NCBI RefSeq assembly: GCF_028858725.1
Contig: NC_084769.1
Location: 4,062,001-4,126,000, forward strand
Length of the DNA: 64,000 bases
Direction: 5' to 3'
From: Colius striatus
Lineage: Eukaryota; Chordata; Aves; Coliiformes; Coliidae
Of this stretch, positions 1-10,800 are shown one piece after another (within the stretch, counting starts at the first letter, position 1; each line of letters begins with the position of its first letter). A program made the translations under genes and the position numbers. A model generated the notes under the pieces. The model did not search any database, was not told the origin of the DNA, and worked only from the letters and a program-made list of their open reading frames with translations.

Positions 1-1141
1 CTGTGTTCCCTTTCTCTGCGGAACAGAAGAAACGTTTTGCTAAACTAAGCTTTATCTTCACAACCTGTGCTCCGTGCTGTGTGTAAAAATGCAAGCTAAA
101 AAGGGGATTTTAAAAGCAAGCTAAATGTCTCAGGGTACATTTGGAGCCATAATGTGAATTTATCTTCATATGAATAATTTGCACTAGTATTCCTAATTTG
201 GCAAGCAAAGAGTGCAGCAAAGCTTCACAAGCCGTACTACCTTTGTGCTCTTAATCCTCCGGGGGCTACCTATACTTGTCGTTCTGTACATTGGATCACT
301 GCTAGTGGAGGTCTGAAAAGCATCTCCAGCAATCTTTAATTCATGTGATTAAAAATTCAAAAGAAGCCCTTGTACCAGCTGTTAAACTATGTTAGTAAGC
401 TGTAATTCAGAGTTCAAATCCCAGCAAATTGAAGGTTAGGTTAACAGGATCATTCAGTGGAACTGCATTATATCGTAGCAACTAGAACAGTAGGTGGACT
501 GTTTTATACATGCTCATTTGCAGAAGATAAACTAAGGATGAGCAAACTCATAGCAGTGCAAACCTTGCCTTGGATTTATTTTCCCCCTCTCTTTCTGTGG
601 CATGATTTTTTTTTAGAGCCTGGCAGATGAAACCAACTGTGGGTTTTGTTTAATCTTTGCACAGATAGGAGCAGAATAAAATCAGCATGAAGTGCTTTGT
701 TTAAGATTATCTGGAATCTGAGAAATGTGTTTTTCATCTCTGAGACTAATTAGTTTAAATATAACAAAGGTGAAATGAGTTTGATGGTCTTAAGTCTACT
801 GTTCATTCTCCTTCAGTAAATAGAAAATATATGAGAAAAGAAATCCACGTTATTTAGCACAGTTTGATATGATTATTCTTTGCTCAGGCTGGTCCCAAGA
901 TAAACTTCCAGGAAGTCTGTAAGAATCAACCTTAAGTGCAAGTAAGGCTAAAAGTATTATGTATGATTACAATTATTATTTATCATTAGCACTACAATAG
1001 TCATTAATCTCCATCTGAGTGAAATGCTATTGTGGAAAGCCCTGCATATAAAAGTGACAGTATTTGCTCTACAGTGCTTACAGCCTCTGCAGCTTTACAG
1101 AGCTTGCAGGGAGAAGGTGAGAAACAGGATGTAATATCATC
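1..1141. other. Unique non-coding DNA, left edge
   Basis: AT-rich single-copy-looking sequence. Frames on both strands are short and show no protein family signature. I see no splice-flanked exon, RNA gene or recognisable transposon. The short frames that begin near 1004-1032 on both strands overlap each other and run into the ancient repeat that follows, so I do not treat them as genes. Confidence 0.6.
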
Positions 1142-1237
1142 TTTAGTTTGCAGATGGGGAATTATGGCACAAAGTGTCTTTCCCAAAACCACACAGGAAG
1201 CATGCAGAGTTAGAAGCTGAATCCTGATCTCCTGAAG
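1142..1237 (-). repeat. Ancient MIR-type SINE relic
   Basis: Read on the plus strand, this segment follows the antisense MIR core in order. It has CAGATGGGGAA, then a GGCACA block, a CTTTCCCAAAACC block, CACACAGGAAG, GCAGAG and finally a GAATCCTGATCTCCTGA end. A stretch of the usual core between GGCACA and the CCCAA block is shortened. MIR is a tRNA-derived CORE-SINE that was active in early amniotes, so a degraded copy is expected in a bird. The element lies on the minus strand. Family assignment rests on remembered consensus features. An L3/MIR3-type relative sharing the same core is an alternative. Confidence 0.6.
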
Positions 1238-2321
1238 GCTTTAACCAAAATACCATCCTTCCTGCCTATTGAAAGACTCCTGCTTATTATATAATAGCCG
1301 TAAAGCAGACCTTTAATGAAGCCAGACTCCAACACTAGACATGGTCTTATGTCTATGGTACCCACAAAAAAAAAATGTAAACACCTGATAAGGTCTTTAC
1401 CCTGATGATTCTTTGACAAAGGTGGGTTCTGTGTAACAGAGGCAAATTGAAGAAAGGAAAACACGCTGGTGGGAAAGGTTAAGAGGTTGATAGCTTGCTC
1501 AAGATGACAATAGAGATAGGGGTAAAGGGCTTGTTGGAACTACCAGTAAGATGATATTGGGGGAATATGCTTCCCAATAAAAGCAGCTAGGAAAACTATG
1601 TTTTTCAAATTCAGAACAAAAGATGCAAAGTGAGAAAAAGCGCTGAGGAGTGTGTCAGGGATTCTGGTAGAGGGAAACCTGGGGTGAACAAACAGGTGAA
1701 GAGAAGTTTGATGAACTAAGGAAAGGAGTTTTAGGGCTACAGCCCTTCTGCCAAAGCACAGAAAGTTTTGCATAAGTAACAAAGGAATACAAATCAAAAT
1801 AGTACTTTGGAATTTTACCTGCTGTTTATAACTAGTGAAAGCCCCAACATCCTTTACGTGCTGTCCTCCCAGTGGGGTACTCACAGGTCTGAAGACAGAA
1901 GACACATCTGCCTATGGATCTTTTGACCATAATGTCTGCAAATTGCTGTCATTGGGTATTCCCTCCTCATTTCCCACCTGAGACAGCATTTCTCCTGAAG
2001 GAAATAAAAGTCCAAGTCATTCTTCTCAGTTAAAATTTTCAAATAAACTTAAAAAGGAAAGAACCCCACCCCACCTATTTGGGACCAGCACACGTTTGCC
2101 TGGGTGTAACTGATGCGTGGTTGGTTCCTACCATTAAAACCCTCCGTCAGCAAATCACTCCCCCTGTGCTCAGATGTCATGTCTATACACATGGCACTCC
2201 CAAAACACTTTGAATGCTACATCACATACAGTGTTTAAAAATAACTTTGCCTAACCAAGGACTGAGCAAAACTTGTGAAGGACTTGGCCTCATAATTTAG
2301 AGTCATCATCATCAACAAGCT
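1238..2321. other. Unique non-coding DNA between two SINE relics
   Basis: No supported gene. A 121-codon minus-strand frame (1540-1905) is the best open frame. It is rich in Ser, Leu and Phe with no motif, as expected for random AT-rich DNA. The sequence near 2290-2310 is a short CATCAT-like run only. Confidence 0.6.
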
Positions 2322-2535
2322 TTCACTTGGATAGCACCTTTCATTCAAAGATCTCAGAACACTTAATCTAATTAAGCCTTTCAACAATGCCATAATGCAG
2401 CCAAATGTTATAATAACTGCTTGTAGAGGTTTGAATCGGAGACAAAGAGAGGTTAAATGAGTCTCCCAAGGTCCCCGAACGAATTAATAACATCGCCAAG
2501 AAGAGGCTGCAAAGCCAGACCCGTAGCCCTCTTCC
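2322..2535 (-). repeat. Ancient MIR/L3-type repeat relic, longer copy
   Basis: The plus strand follows a widespread amniote repeat in antisense. A TAGCACCTTTCATTCAAAG block opens it, then GATCTCAGAACACTTA, AATTAAGCCTTTCAACA, a degraded central part with TTATAATAACT, and the AGAGAGGTTAAATGAGTC / CCCAAGGTCC end. This order matches the shared 3' region of L3/MIR3-like elements and the MIR core. The copy is strongly diverged and lacks the clean ACTGAGGCACAG segment. I assign the minus strand from the orientation of the core. The exact family is uncertain, but an old interspersed repeat is well supported. Confidence 0.65.
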
Positions 2536-4130
2536 CTCACTGCAAGCCACACTCTTTCCCTCATCCCTCACCTCCACACAGAGACATGGGTGGGTTTCTG
2601 TGCCAACTGGGCTGTGCTGGGGATGACATTGGACCTCTCAAGTTTCCTAGGGAGGCTGGGAGCAGTCTGTGTGGAGGACAAGCAGCGATTACTCAGAAGT
2701 TAGCTGCACCCTGTAAAGGAAGGTGGGAATGGGAACACCCTCCTGCCAGAAAAACAAGATGGGAAAATGTCTCTGGTGCTTTCCTCCACATCACCACTTC
2801 CTCTGGGTTACCTTGGGAAGTGGGATTGTTTGCTGTTTTCCCATGGCCGAGTTCTTTTACAATGCGTTCATGATCTATTTTATAATCCATGTCATCCAAA
2901 AGGCTAAGGCTGGGAGAGCACACAGTCACCTTAGCCCCGCGTGGGGAATTGCTTCAGCCTAGGGAGAGGAACATCTTGTCCTCTCACCAGCACAATGTGC
3001 TGCAGTCTGACTTTTTCTAGGAGGTCCCATGCATTCAAATACTGACTCGTCCTGATTCCCTTAGCCTGGGAGATCTGAGGAGCGTACAGGCTGCAGTGGT
3101 ATGGCTCCAGGCCATACAGCACACACTAAGCGTTACCATATGTCACAGAGGCAGCTAGACAAAATCTTCCCTGAAATGCAGAGAGAAGTGCTGGATCCAC
3201 GCAAAACTTCCCTAGTTTAAGAACAAACAGCAAAGGTTTTGTAAAACAAAATCGGTTTACTGCTGAGCATCAGCAGCTGCTTTCAAATTTACAAATACAT
3301 TTATGTTCTACAGAACACAAATGAGAAGCAATCAATTTCCTAGGCGGCTGCCAAGCCCTGAGATAGGGATTTGGTTTTTCCCAGGCAGCGCTGAAGGGTT
3401 TCAAGTACTGAGACCCGCAGGTGGAGGAACTCCCGGAGCTCCAGGGTCTGCAGTTCTCACCCCTCTGCAGAAGGAGAACTGGTCTCACTGGCATGCATTG
3501 CCTCAGGCTCTGCAGGAAGGATTTGGTCTTTATTACACCCAGGATTTCTTTGGCATGGAGGAGCTCCAAGATTAAATATTTGACCCTTTTGTTTTGGGGA
3601 CTGGCACGAGGGAGGATGCGCTGGGACCAACAGCAGGAGATGCAGCGTGCACAGGGCACGTGGGGTCTCGTCAGAAAGGCCATATCACGTGTTCTTCCGA
3701 CTCTATAATCTCATGAACACAAATATCTAACGTCCATCCCTGACACAGATTTATTAAAGGCCATCTGTTAACTGCTTTCACTGGTTCCCAATTAAGCTAT
3801 CTCCACGGCAGGATTGATGCCACTCACGACTGACATGATACCTTCAATTTGAGAATAAGGTAGTTATTTGGCCTAATTTCCTTGTGGAAAAGCCCTGTGT
3901 GACTGAGTAGTGTTGAAAACAAGTGAGGCTGGGTTAGAATTACAAAGCCTGCACTGTTGATGGTACTCGTTTCACGAGCACTAACTGCAGCACGAGCTCC
4001 AGGAATCTCATGGCGCTTAAGAACACCAACTATTGCTTTTAAAAACCAGCCCCTGGTCCTTATTATGGAAAAGTTCAAAATGTGAGGTTTAAGGCTGAAA
4101 AACAAAAAGCCAAAGAACAATTCCAATTGT
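2536..4130. other. Unique non-coding DNA, moderately GC-rich start
   Basis: The first kilobase is less AT-rich than its surroundings and therefore carries overlapping long frames on both strands (for example 2457-2873 plus, 2693-2929 minus, 3270-3683 minus, 3421-3708 plus). They overlap in opposite strands, show no domain and have no convincing splice context, so I treat them as chance frames. No transposon recognised. Confidence 0.5.
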
Positions 4131-4300
4131 ATCTTTTTAAATCTAATTATTTTAAGGATGATTTCTGAATGTTGGGAGCTGAACGCAACAGTGTAAATTA
4201 CATGCAAATTCCTAAAAAAAGGAAACTGTGTGGGTTTGAATGACAATAGAATGGCTTAAGCTTATCTATATTAATTAAGCAGATTAAAATAATATGTGAC
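4131..4300. promoter_or_regulatory. Candidate regulatory block with octamer and SOX-like sites
   Basis: A perfect POU octamer ATGCAAAT lies at 4202-4209. It is followed about 30 bp later by a SOX-type ACAATAG at about 4243-4249 and by TTAATTAA near 4270. The block is AT-rich with several homeodomain-type cores. Such sites arise often by chance in AT-rich DNA, so the call rests only on local clustering. No conservation data were available. Confidence 0.25.
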
Positions 4301-5927
4301 TGGTTGTATGTAAAACAACATTGACATATAGTAACTGTTTTCTCTTAAAGGTGAAATGGGCTCGATTCTTTACATCTGTGAATGAGTACTAGGGCATTAC
4401 ACTAATTGCCATCATCTTGTTTGCCCATGTTTCCTGAAAATGCAAGCCTGGGCACTTTTAGCACGAGGATTTAGTTTAAACTCCTTGCCATAAAAGACCT
4501 TGGTCACGACACAACCCACGCAGGTAGAGCCTGCAGACTGACCTTCAGCGTTACACATCGCCTGGCTCGATGGAAGGCTCCGAGCTCTGCAGATTATTTT
4601 CCTCCAGCAATCGTTCATAGTCTTCACAGAACATAGTGGAACTTGAAGTTTACATTTATTTTAATGAGCTGGAACCCGTGCTCCTAATTGGTGTACACAT
4701 AGCATGTTTTTAGTTACAAGATAAACAACTCACTCCAGTATCAAGGAAGCATCGCTTAAGGTTTTATTAGACTCCCAAACACGTATGATAAACCCACCCC
4801 TTTGTTTGTTGCAACAGCTATGGTAAAATAAACTCCCAGCTCCTCCTGCGATGACCAAGCTGAGCTCTTTGTTTCAGCACGTGGAAACAGGCCCTGTTCC
4901 CACCCACCACCCTCTGGCCCAGTTTGGTGAATACACTGTCTGGGCTCCTACAGGTGTGACATTTTTCGCTTCCCCCAGCGACCAGTAACACTGCTATTGG
5001 ACTAAAATAATCTGTCTAAAAACAATGTGCTGGCATTGCTGAGAACATACATATAAGGCCACTGAGGTCCACACAGCAAGGATTGCACAATAACCCATTA
5101 AAATAAACATTTGCAACCACAGATAGCTGGACCGAAACCCTTGCTCTGATACAAATAACATCTGGATAACTTTTGTATGCATCTTCCAGCATAAAACACC
5201 CTTGAGAAAAAATAGAAAGCAAGCTAAAAGACAAAGGACCACTAAAGATTTTATTATGCTATGGGTGTGGTGCCATAAATTTGAGGGGATTCAGGCAAGA
5301 GTTGCCAAGCTTGAATTTAAACAGCATGTTGTTTTTAAAAGTTGTAACATTAGTGACGAACAAGTCAGTATTCTTACATAATTAATCCAGTGTGAAATAG
5401 AGTGACTGGAAGACATCCAGTGGTTTAAAAATAACTCAATCATTTATAAGATCCACAGTGCTATAGGATTTAACATTAAGGCACAGGAAGTGAAGGCATC
5501 TTGGTACAGAGCATGCTGTTTTAATTCTACAAAAGCTTTACGAATTCAGCTTAACCAAGCTCACTGTACAACCGCCCTGCGCTGTGCAAAGCGAGGGATG
5601 TTCCTCTCCAGTGGATCCCAGCTTTAATGACCAGGGTTCTGGGACTGATTTTTAAATTTGGGTTGATTTTTTTTCTCTCTCCACCATGTACAGTTGCCTC
5701 TAGCTGGAAATACCATTAAAGATGCAAAAAATGGGAGTATTTTTTTTCAACACAGTAGTACTTAACTGGAAAGACTAAGAGAAAGATATGCGGGGAAGCT
5801 AATGAGTGTCTTCAAGAGGCATATAATCATGGCAGGAATCTGAATGGACTTTAACATCCAGTGTTATTTGTTAGTACAGTTTCCAGCTGGCAACAAGCAC
5901 AAGTCAGTACAAACTGGAGACGCAGCG
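4301..5927. other. Unique non-coding DNA
   Basis: No supported gene or repeat. Two overlapping minus-strand frames near 4994-5242 are hydrophobic but short, shifted relative to each other and without family features. Runs of T occur near 5670 and 5740. Confidence 0.55.
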
Positions 5928-5991
5928 TGGGGGGTTGGACTAGATGATCTTTCAAGATCCCTTCCAACCCTTAAGATTCTGTGATTCTGTG
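5928..5991 (+). mobile_element. CR1 LINE 3' end fragment (plus strand)
   Basis: Only the last 64 bp of a CR1 non-LTR retrotransposon remain. The sequence reads GGGTTGGACTAGATGATC, then a CAAGATCCCTTCCAACCC block, and finishes with two exact ATTCTGTG octamers at 5976-5991. These octamers are the hallmark of CR1 3' ends and serve as the recognition site for the reverse transcriptase. Extreme 5' truncation is typical of CR1. This is the only plus-strand CR1 in the window. Its ATTCTGTG octamers differ from the ATTCTATG type of the other copies, so it is a different, probably older, subfamily. Confidence 0.93.
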
Positions 5992-7771
5992 AGTGGGGCT
6001 GAACGTAATGATACAGAAAAACAGGCTAACAAAATCCTTATTCATTATACAGATCTGAAGCTGTCACTTACCTTTATAAACAGAGGGCCCCATTCTGCAA
6101 GTGATCCTTACACAAATCTCCAACAAAGCTGCCTGTGGAAGTAAGACATTGTGATAGTCACTGCTCCTGAAAGCTGGCAGCAAGCAACAGGCATAGATAT
6201 GTTTAAGCCCTCCCCTTATGCATCCAAAATTGGGAGAGAAAGTGCAGGCAAGGCTGTCTCTGGCTATACTATTTCCCACCTCCCAAGAGAAATTGGTGCA
6301 CCTTACAGCATTTCACTTTGGTGCAATCTCTGAGCCTGCATCCAGATGTCCTGCCAGAGCTCTGCTCCCTCCCAGACACCCACCAGTGATGCAGGATGAG
6401 CTACTGGTGCAAGATGGATATCTAGGGAAGGATTTGGTGAATCTGAAAACTCTGTAAATCTAATTCAGAAGGCAAATGACAAGTGAAGGGCTGCATACAT
6501 GCCAAAGAGCGGGGCATTCTCCTTTTGAGGCATTTATAGCCCTTTTACTTGGCTCTGCTTGGAGAAGTGTGCAACTCTGAAATCACATGAAGTATCAAAG
6601 ACTTATTGGGATCAGGTCCTGAGTGAATTCCCATGACTAAAGCATCACAGTCCTTGTCTGAAACCCCTAGTCTGCATGAGAATATTGTGTTTCTCACAGC
6701 ACAGAAATTGTTGGAGGTCCAGAAGCTGCTAAACCCTTTATTTGAAATTAATCTCCAGAAAGTTACTGGTTTGGATGAAGTAAGATCCAAACTTGGACCT
6801 CTTTTGACAAGAGATGGTACTGAGACAGGTTTCAGGAGGACTCTCCTACATTTGTGCCTAGCTATAAAACAGAGAACCTGTGTTACCTAAGGCCACCAGC
6901 TTGGCATATCCCCCACGTGGTACTTGCAGGTCTGGCTGGACATCTCAATGACATTTAATTATTCACTTGCATTGTCACACCCTCTGAAAGCCCAGCAGAA
7001 CTTTGGGGTTTGCCCCAAAGAATAGGTGTGTTCTTGGTAAAGGGAAATAAAGAATAAATTGACTAGATAGAAGGTGCCTCTTCTTTAGCAGAGTGTTTCC
7101 TCTCCTCCTGGCTTGACATACAGGATGAGAGCAAATATATCAAAATTATAATCTTGACTGATCAAAATAAATCACATACAATTGATTTTGACTAATGTAA
7201 AACTAACTGAATACATTTCTGGAAACAGTACTTATGAATTAATAATAGTGATTAAGATGAATTAAACACACAGACTAAATTCTGCCCTACAACATGCTGA
7301 CTTCCATGGAAACTGTGCGTGCATTTAGGGCTTGAGTCTAGCAAGTTAATTCTGAATTATTTTTATCTGTGGAATCAAAGTAGTATGTTAAAAAGAATTG
7401 ATGTGACTAAATAACATGTTATACTTACCAATGCTTCTCCAGCTTTGAATATTAGGGTTTTTTTTTTTTTCGAATTAACACTGCATTTCCTTAACAATGC
7501 AAATGTGGCTTTGCAAAACCTGGACTGCAGCAAATCTTAACTAAACAAAGGTGCAAGAAGTGTGATCCAAAACAGTGTTTGATTTGAGTAGGTAAGCTCA
7601 AACTCCAAGAATCATTAACCCTGTCTCCTGTAATGAGAAGTTCATTCTCCCTCCATGCTGATAGTATTATGTCCCAAGTTTGATCCAGCAACATTATGAC
7701 ATCTTTTTTTCCCCTTGAAGAATTCACTTACATTTTTGTAACACATTTCTCTTATGTAAACCCATCCTTTT
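5992..7771. other. Unique non-coding DNA
   Basis: AT-rich, stop-dense sequence with no recognisable exon or repeat. A 13-T run lies at 7458-7470. Short frames at 6064-6457 overlap on both strands and lack any signature. Confidence 0.6.
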
Positions 7772-7823
7772 CATATTTATATGTGTATATATTCATGTAT
7801 ATATCTGTATATATTTATATGTA
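7772..7823. repeat. TATA/TGTA-rich low-complexity tract
   Basis: An imperfect array of TATATA, TGTATATA and TTATATG units about 50 bp long. It continues more loosely into GTGTATATACATCTGTG near 7860. It resembles a degenerate (TA)n/(TG)n microsatellite. No gene overlaps it. Confidence 0.6.
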
Positions 7824-10800
7824 CTGAGTTTTACACGTGTAAGTTGCATTTTATTTCCGTGTGTATATACATCTGTGTTTTTTCACACGTATTTGTCTAT
7901 TTGTTTCTAAAATAGATTAATGTATTATTACAAACTTGTTCCTGGAGTAAAAACTGTGTGAAATTTAGAGTAAGGGAAATAGAGTAAACTGAAATGCACT
8001 GTGTGGCATTTCCTATGAGGGTTTACAGAGGAACATTTAGGAAAGAGGAAAAGACTGATTCAAGCAAGTTCAAACCCAGTAGGTGGATAAATGGTGTTTA
8101 AAACTGGGCATGAGAACAGAAAGAAGGAACAACTATGGATGTGGAAGTAAATACAAAATGAGCCATATGGGTTTCTTGAAGGTAGCATGTGTGAGTTTAA
8201 CCTCTCTTTGCCTCATATCAATTCAGATTAATTCATATGAGAACATCTGCAGAGAAGGTGAGCAGAGAAGAGGAGGGTTGGTATTATCAGAGGAGATTAA
8301 AAAAGCTAGGCACACTCAGCCCAATAAAGTAAAGGCTGAGATGCAATTTCTGTCTATAAATAAACCAATGGGGTTAAAAGAAGCAGGGAAAAGGTTTGCT
8401 ATTAACACAAGTATGAATGGATATCATCTGGCAGTTAACGAACTTCAGGAGGAGCTTGGTGAAGAGACCTGACAACACGAGCTCTCCAGCAGCCGTCCCG
8501 TGAGGGCACGAAGCAAACAACAATCCCAGGGGCTGTTCAGGATGGAGCTTGATCAATTCACATGGGGGACTGTGAGATGTGGGCATGAAACCCAGACCCA
8601 TGCTTTTAATACAATATTTTTTTTTACAAAGTACAGATCTATACATTTTTTACACTTCAGAAAAAAAACAACCAACCAAGAAGGTTTACCAAGAGTGATG
8701 ACATCAAAATCTTCCCATCAAGATATTCCTCCCAAACATTTAGATTACTAGGAAAATATTTTTTGCAGTAAACTCCCTTTTGAATGTGTTTCCAGAGGCT
8801 CAAGGCAGATGCAGGCAGGATGTCTGGAAGGGACTTACTTTTATGCCTCACTGCCATTGGTTGAGCTCCTCCAGAGGACCCAAGGCATGCTTGGATTAGT
8901 CTTGATGTTTCTGGTGATTAAATAGCTCTTGGTCTCACCTCTTGCTAAATCCTAATGACATACAATATGGTGTCTCTCTGCTAGATGTTAACAAGAAAAT
9001 GAGCTGTTTTCTCATCCATAGGCACCTGCCAAAAGGAAGGTCCCAGTCCTCTTTTTTGCCACAGGCTGGGCAAGGACAAGGTCTGGCTCATGGTAAGGAC
9101 ATTTGGGGCAGATACTGGGATAGTTTATTGGAGACATGGATGGCTCTTCCGCGTTCTGATCTGGAACAAGAAGTTGGGCAAATATCTGTTGCTACACACT
9201 CACAGTTGCTCTTACCTTAGGGCCAGCTGGGTGCACCAGATGCTCTAATTAGTAGACCATATCAGAACTTTTCTGGTGAAATTGCTTTTCTGATAGAAAA
9301 TATCCTTTCCAGGAAAAAAAAAAGGTTATTGGGAAAACAGTAGTTGATTTAAAGAGGTTTCTTTCTATGTTATTCAAATACAGCTGTCTGGTTAACTGGT
9401 TAAAAAGTTTTAATCAACTTCATTTTTATCAGTAACTTCAGAAATCACTGTCAATTTCTAAAAAATATGATCTTTTTGGAAAGCCTTTCATATGAAAAAT
9501 GTTGTGGTTTTAAATTTTCATCCAAGACTTGGATTAATTTCTTTTCTAAAAGCAGAAAATATGTAATGGGAAGGGATTTCCACTTTCTAGCCAGCCATGG
9601 CATTTAGTGGTATTATTACAATTAGTTATTTTCATTCCTTTCATGTAGAACCATTCATAAATACTTTCAATTGTAGCAAGGGCTACACACAAGTTAGTTT
9701 TTACAGAGTAGGGCAATCAAAAACCAGAAACCTAATTTTTTTGAAGGAACAGAGAGTAAATAAATGTAACTTTGACTTGAGGTAATATCTTGTATACAAA
9801 TACAATTACTGGATGTTTTAAAGTGAAATAACCAAAAGAATTGAAAAGAATTCAGTGCATTTGAATGTTTCCAACTTTTGGAAGTTACTATTGGGTAGCA
9901 TAAAACAAGTGATACACTCAAGGCTTGGCTCTTGTTCTTTAAGATGCTGAAGGCTTTCTAGTATAGTCACTAGCTTGGATATGAGCTGTACCTGACACAG
10001 GAGTTTCCTTCTAATTGGTAGAGGTCAATGACAAAAGAGAGAAATATTCGATATCCTGATAAACTGATTCTCAGTTTTCAAGACTCTGATTTTGGTTATT
10101 CCTTGGAAATATATAAAGAGATAAGAGCTTAGAATAGTTGTGACCTGGTCCTTGCAAGTAAAACAATACAGAGGAATTGCTTGCAAACGAAACTCTAACC
10201 ACTGACCTGGAATTCAGATGCCATGCTTTGAAATTCCTGGGTCACAAAGTGAGAGAAATACAAGAGAAAGCTCCCAAATGCAAAAGGTGTGAAATATTCA
10301 GAAGGAGAAGCATCTGAAGGCAAGTGGTAATGGCTGGGGCTCAACAAAGCCACACACCTAAGCATATGTTGTGGGGTATCTCAGATGTCAATCTAAGTAC
10401 CTACCATGTGAGACAGCTATAACTCGAGTGTTGATACCGAATCTGTATTCAGCTCAGCACAGTATCAATCCTATGGTGGTTTAATATACAGCGTGGGAAG
10501 TTAAATGTGTTACTTATAGAACTGCCTAGTCAGATAGATGTCATAAACATATATATACACATTTGAGGGGAGAGTTATAACTTCGTTTTCTGTGGTCCTG
10601 TGAGTCTCTAAATGGACTTTGATAAAATATGTGCGTTTTAAACTGAAAGAACAGCATTAAAGGCTTTGCTTAGGCTTGTAAAGGCAGGTTTGCTTTCCCA
10701 TTACCTGTGTTCTTCTTATCAGAGAAAACTTCCCATCCTTTGCCAGAATTTCTAGGCCATCTGCTATCACCTGGTGCATAGCAGCTCAGTTGGCAACCTA

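Noticed and set aside
2457-2873. 138-codon plus-strand frame
   Set aside because: It starts inside an ancient repeat relic, overlaps open frames on both strands and has no domain.
3824-4246. 140-codon minus-strand frame
   Set aside because: Phe/Leu/Ile-rich translation of AT-rich DNA, with no motif and no family resemblance.
9065-9092. 28-nt exon-like segment with acceptor and GTAAGG donor
   Set aside because: Too short, with no partner exons and no coding signature. Such pairs are frequent by chance.
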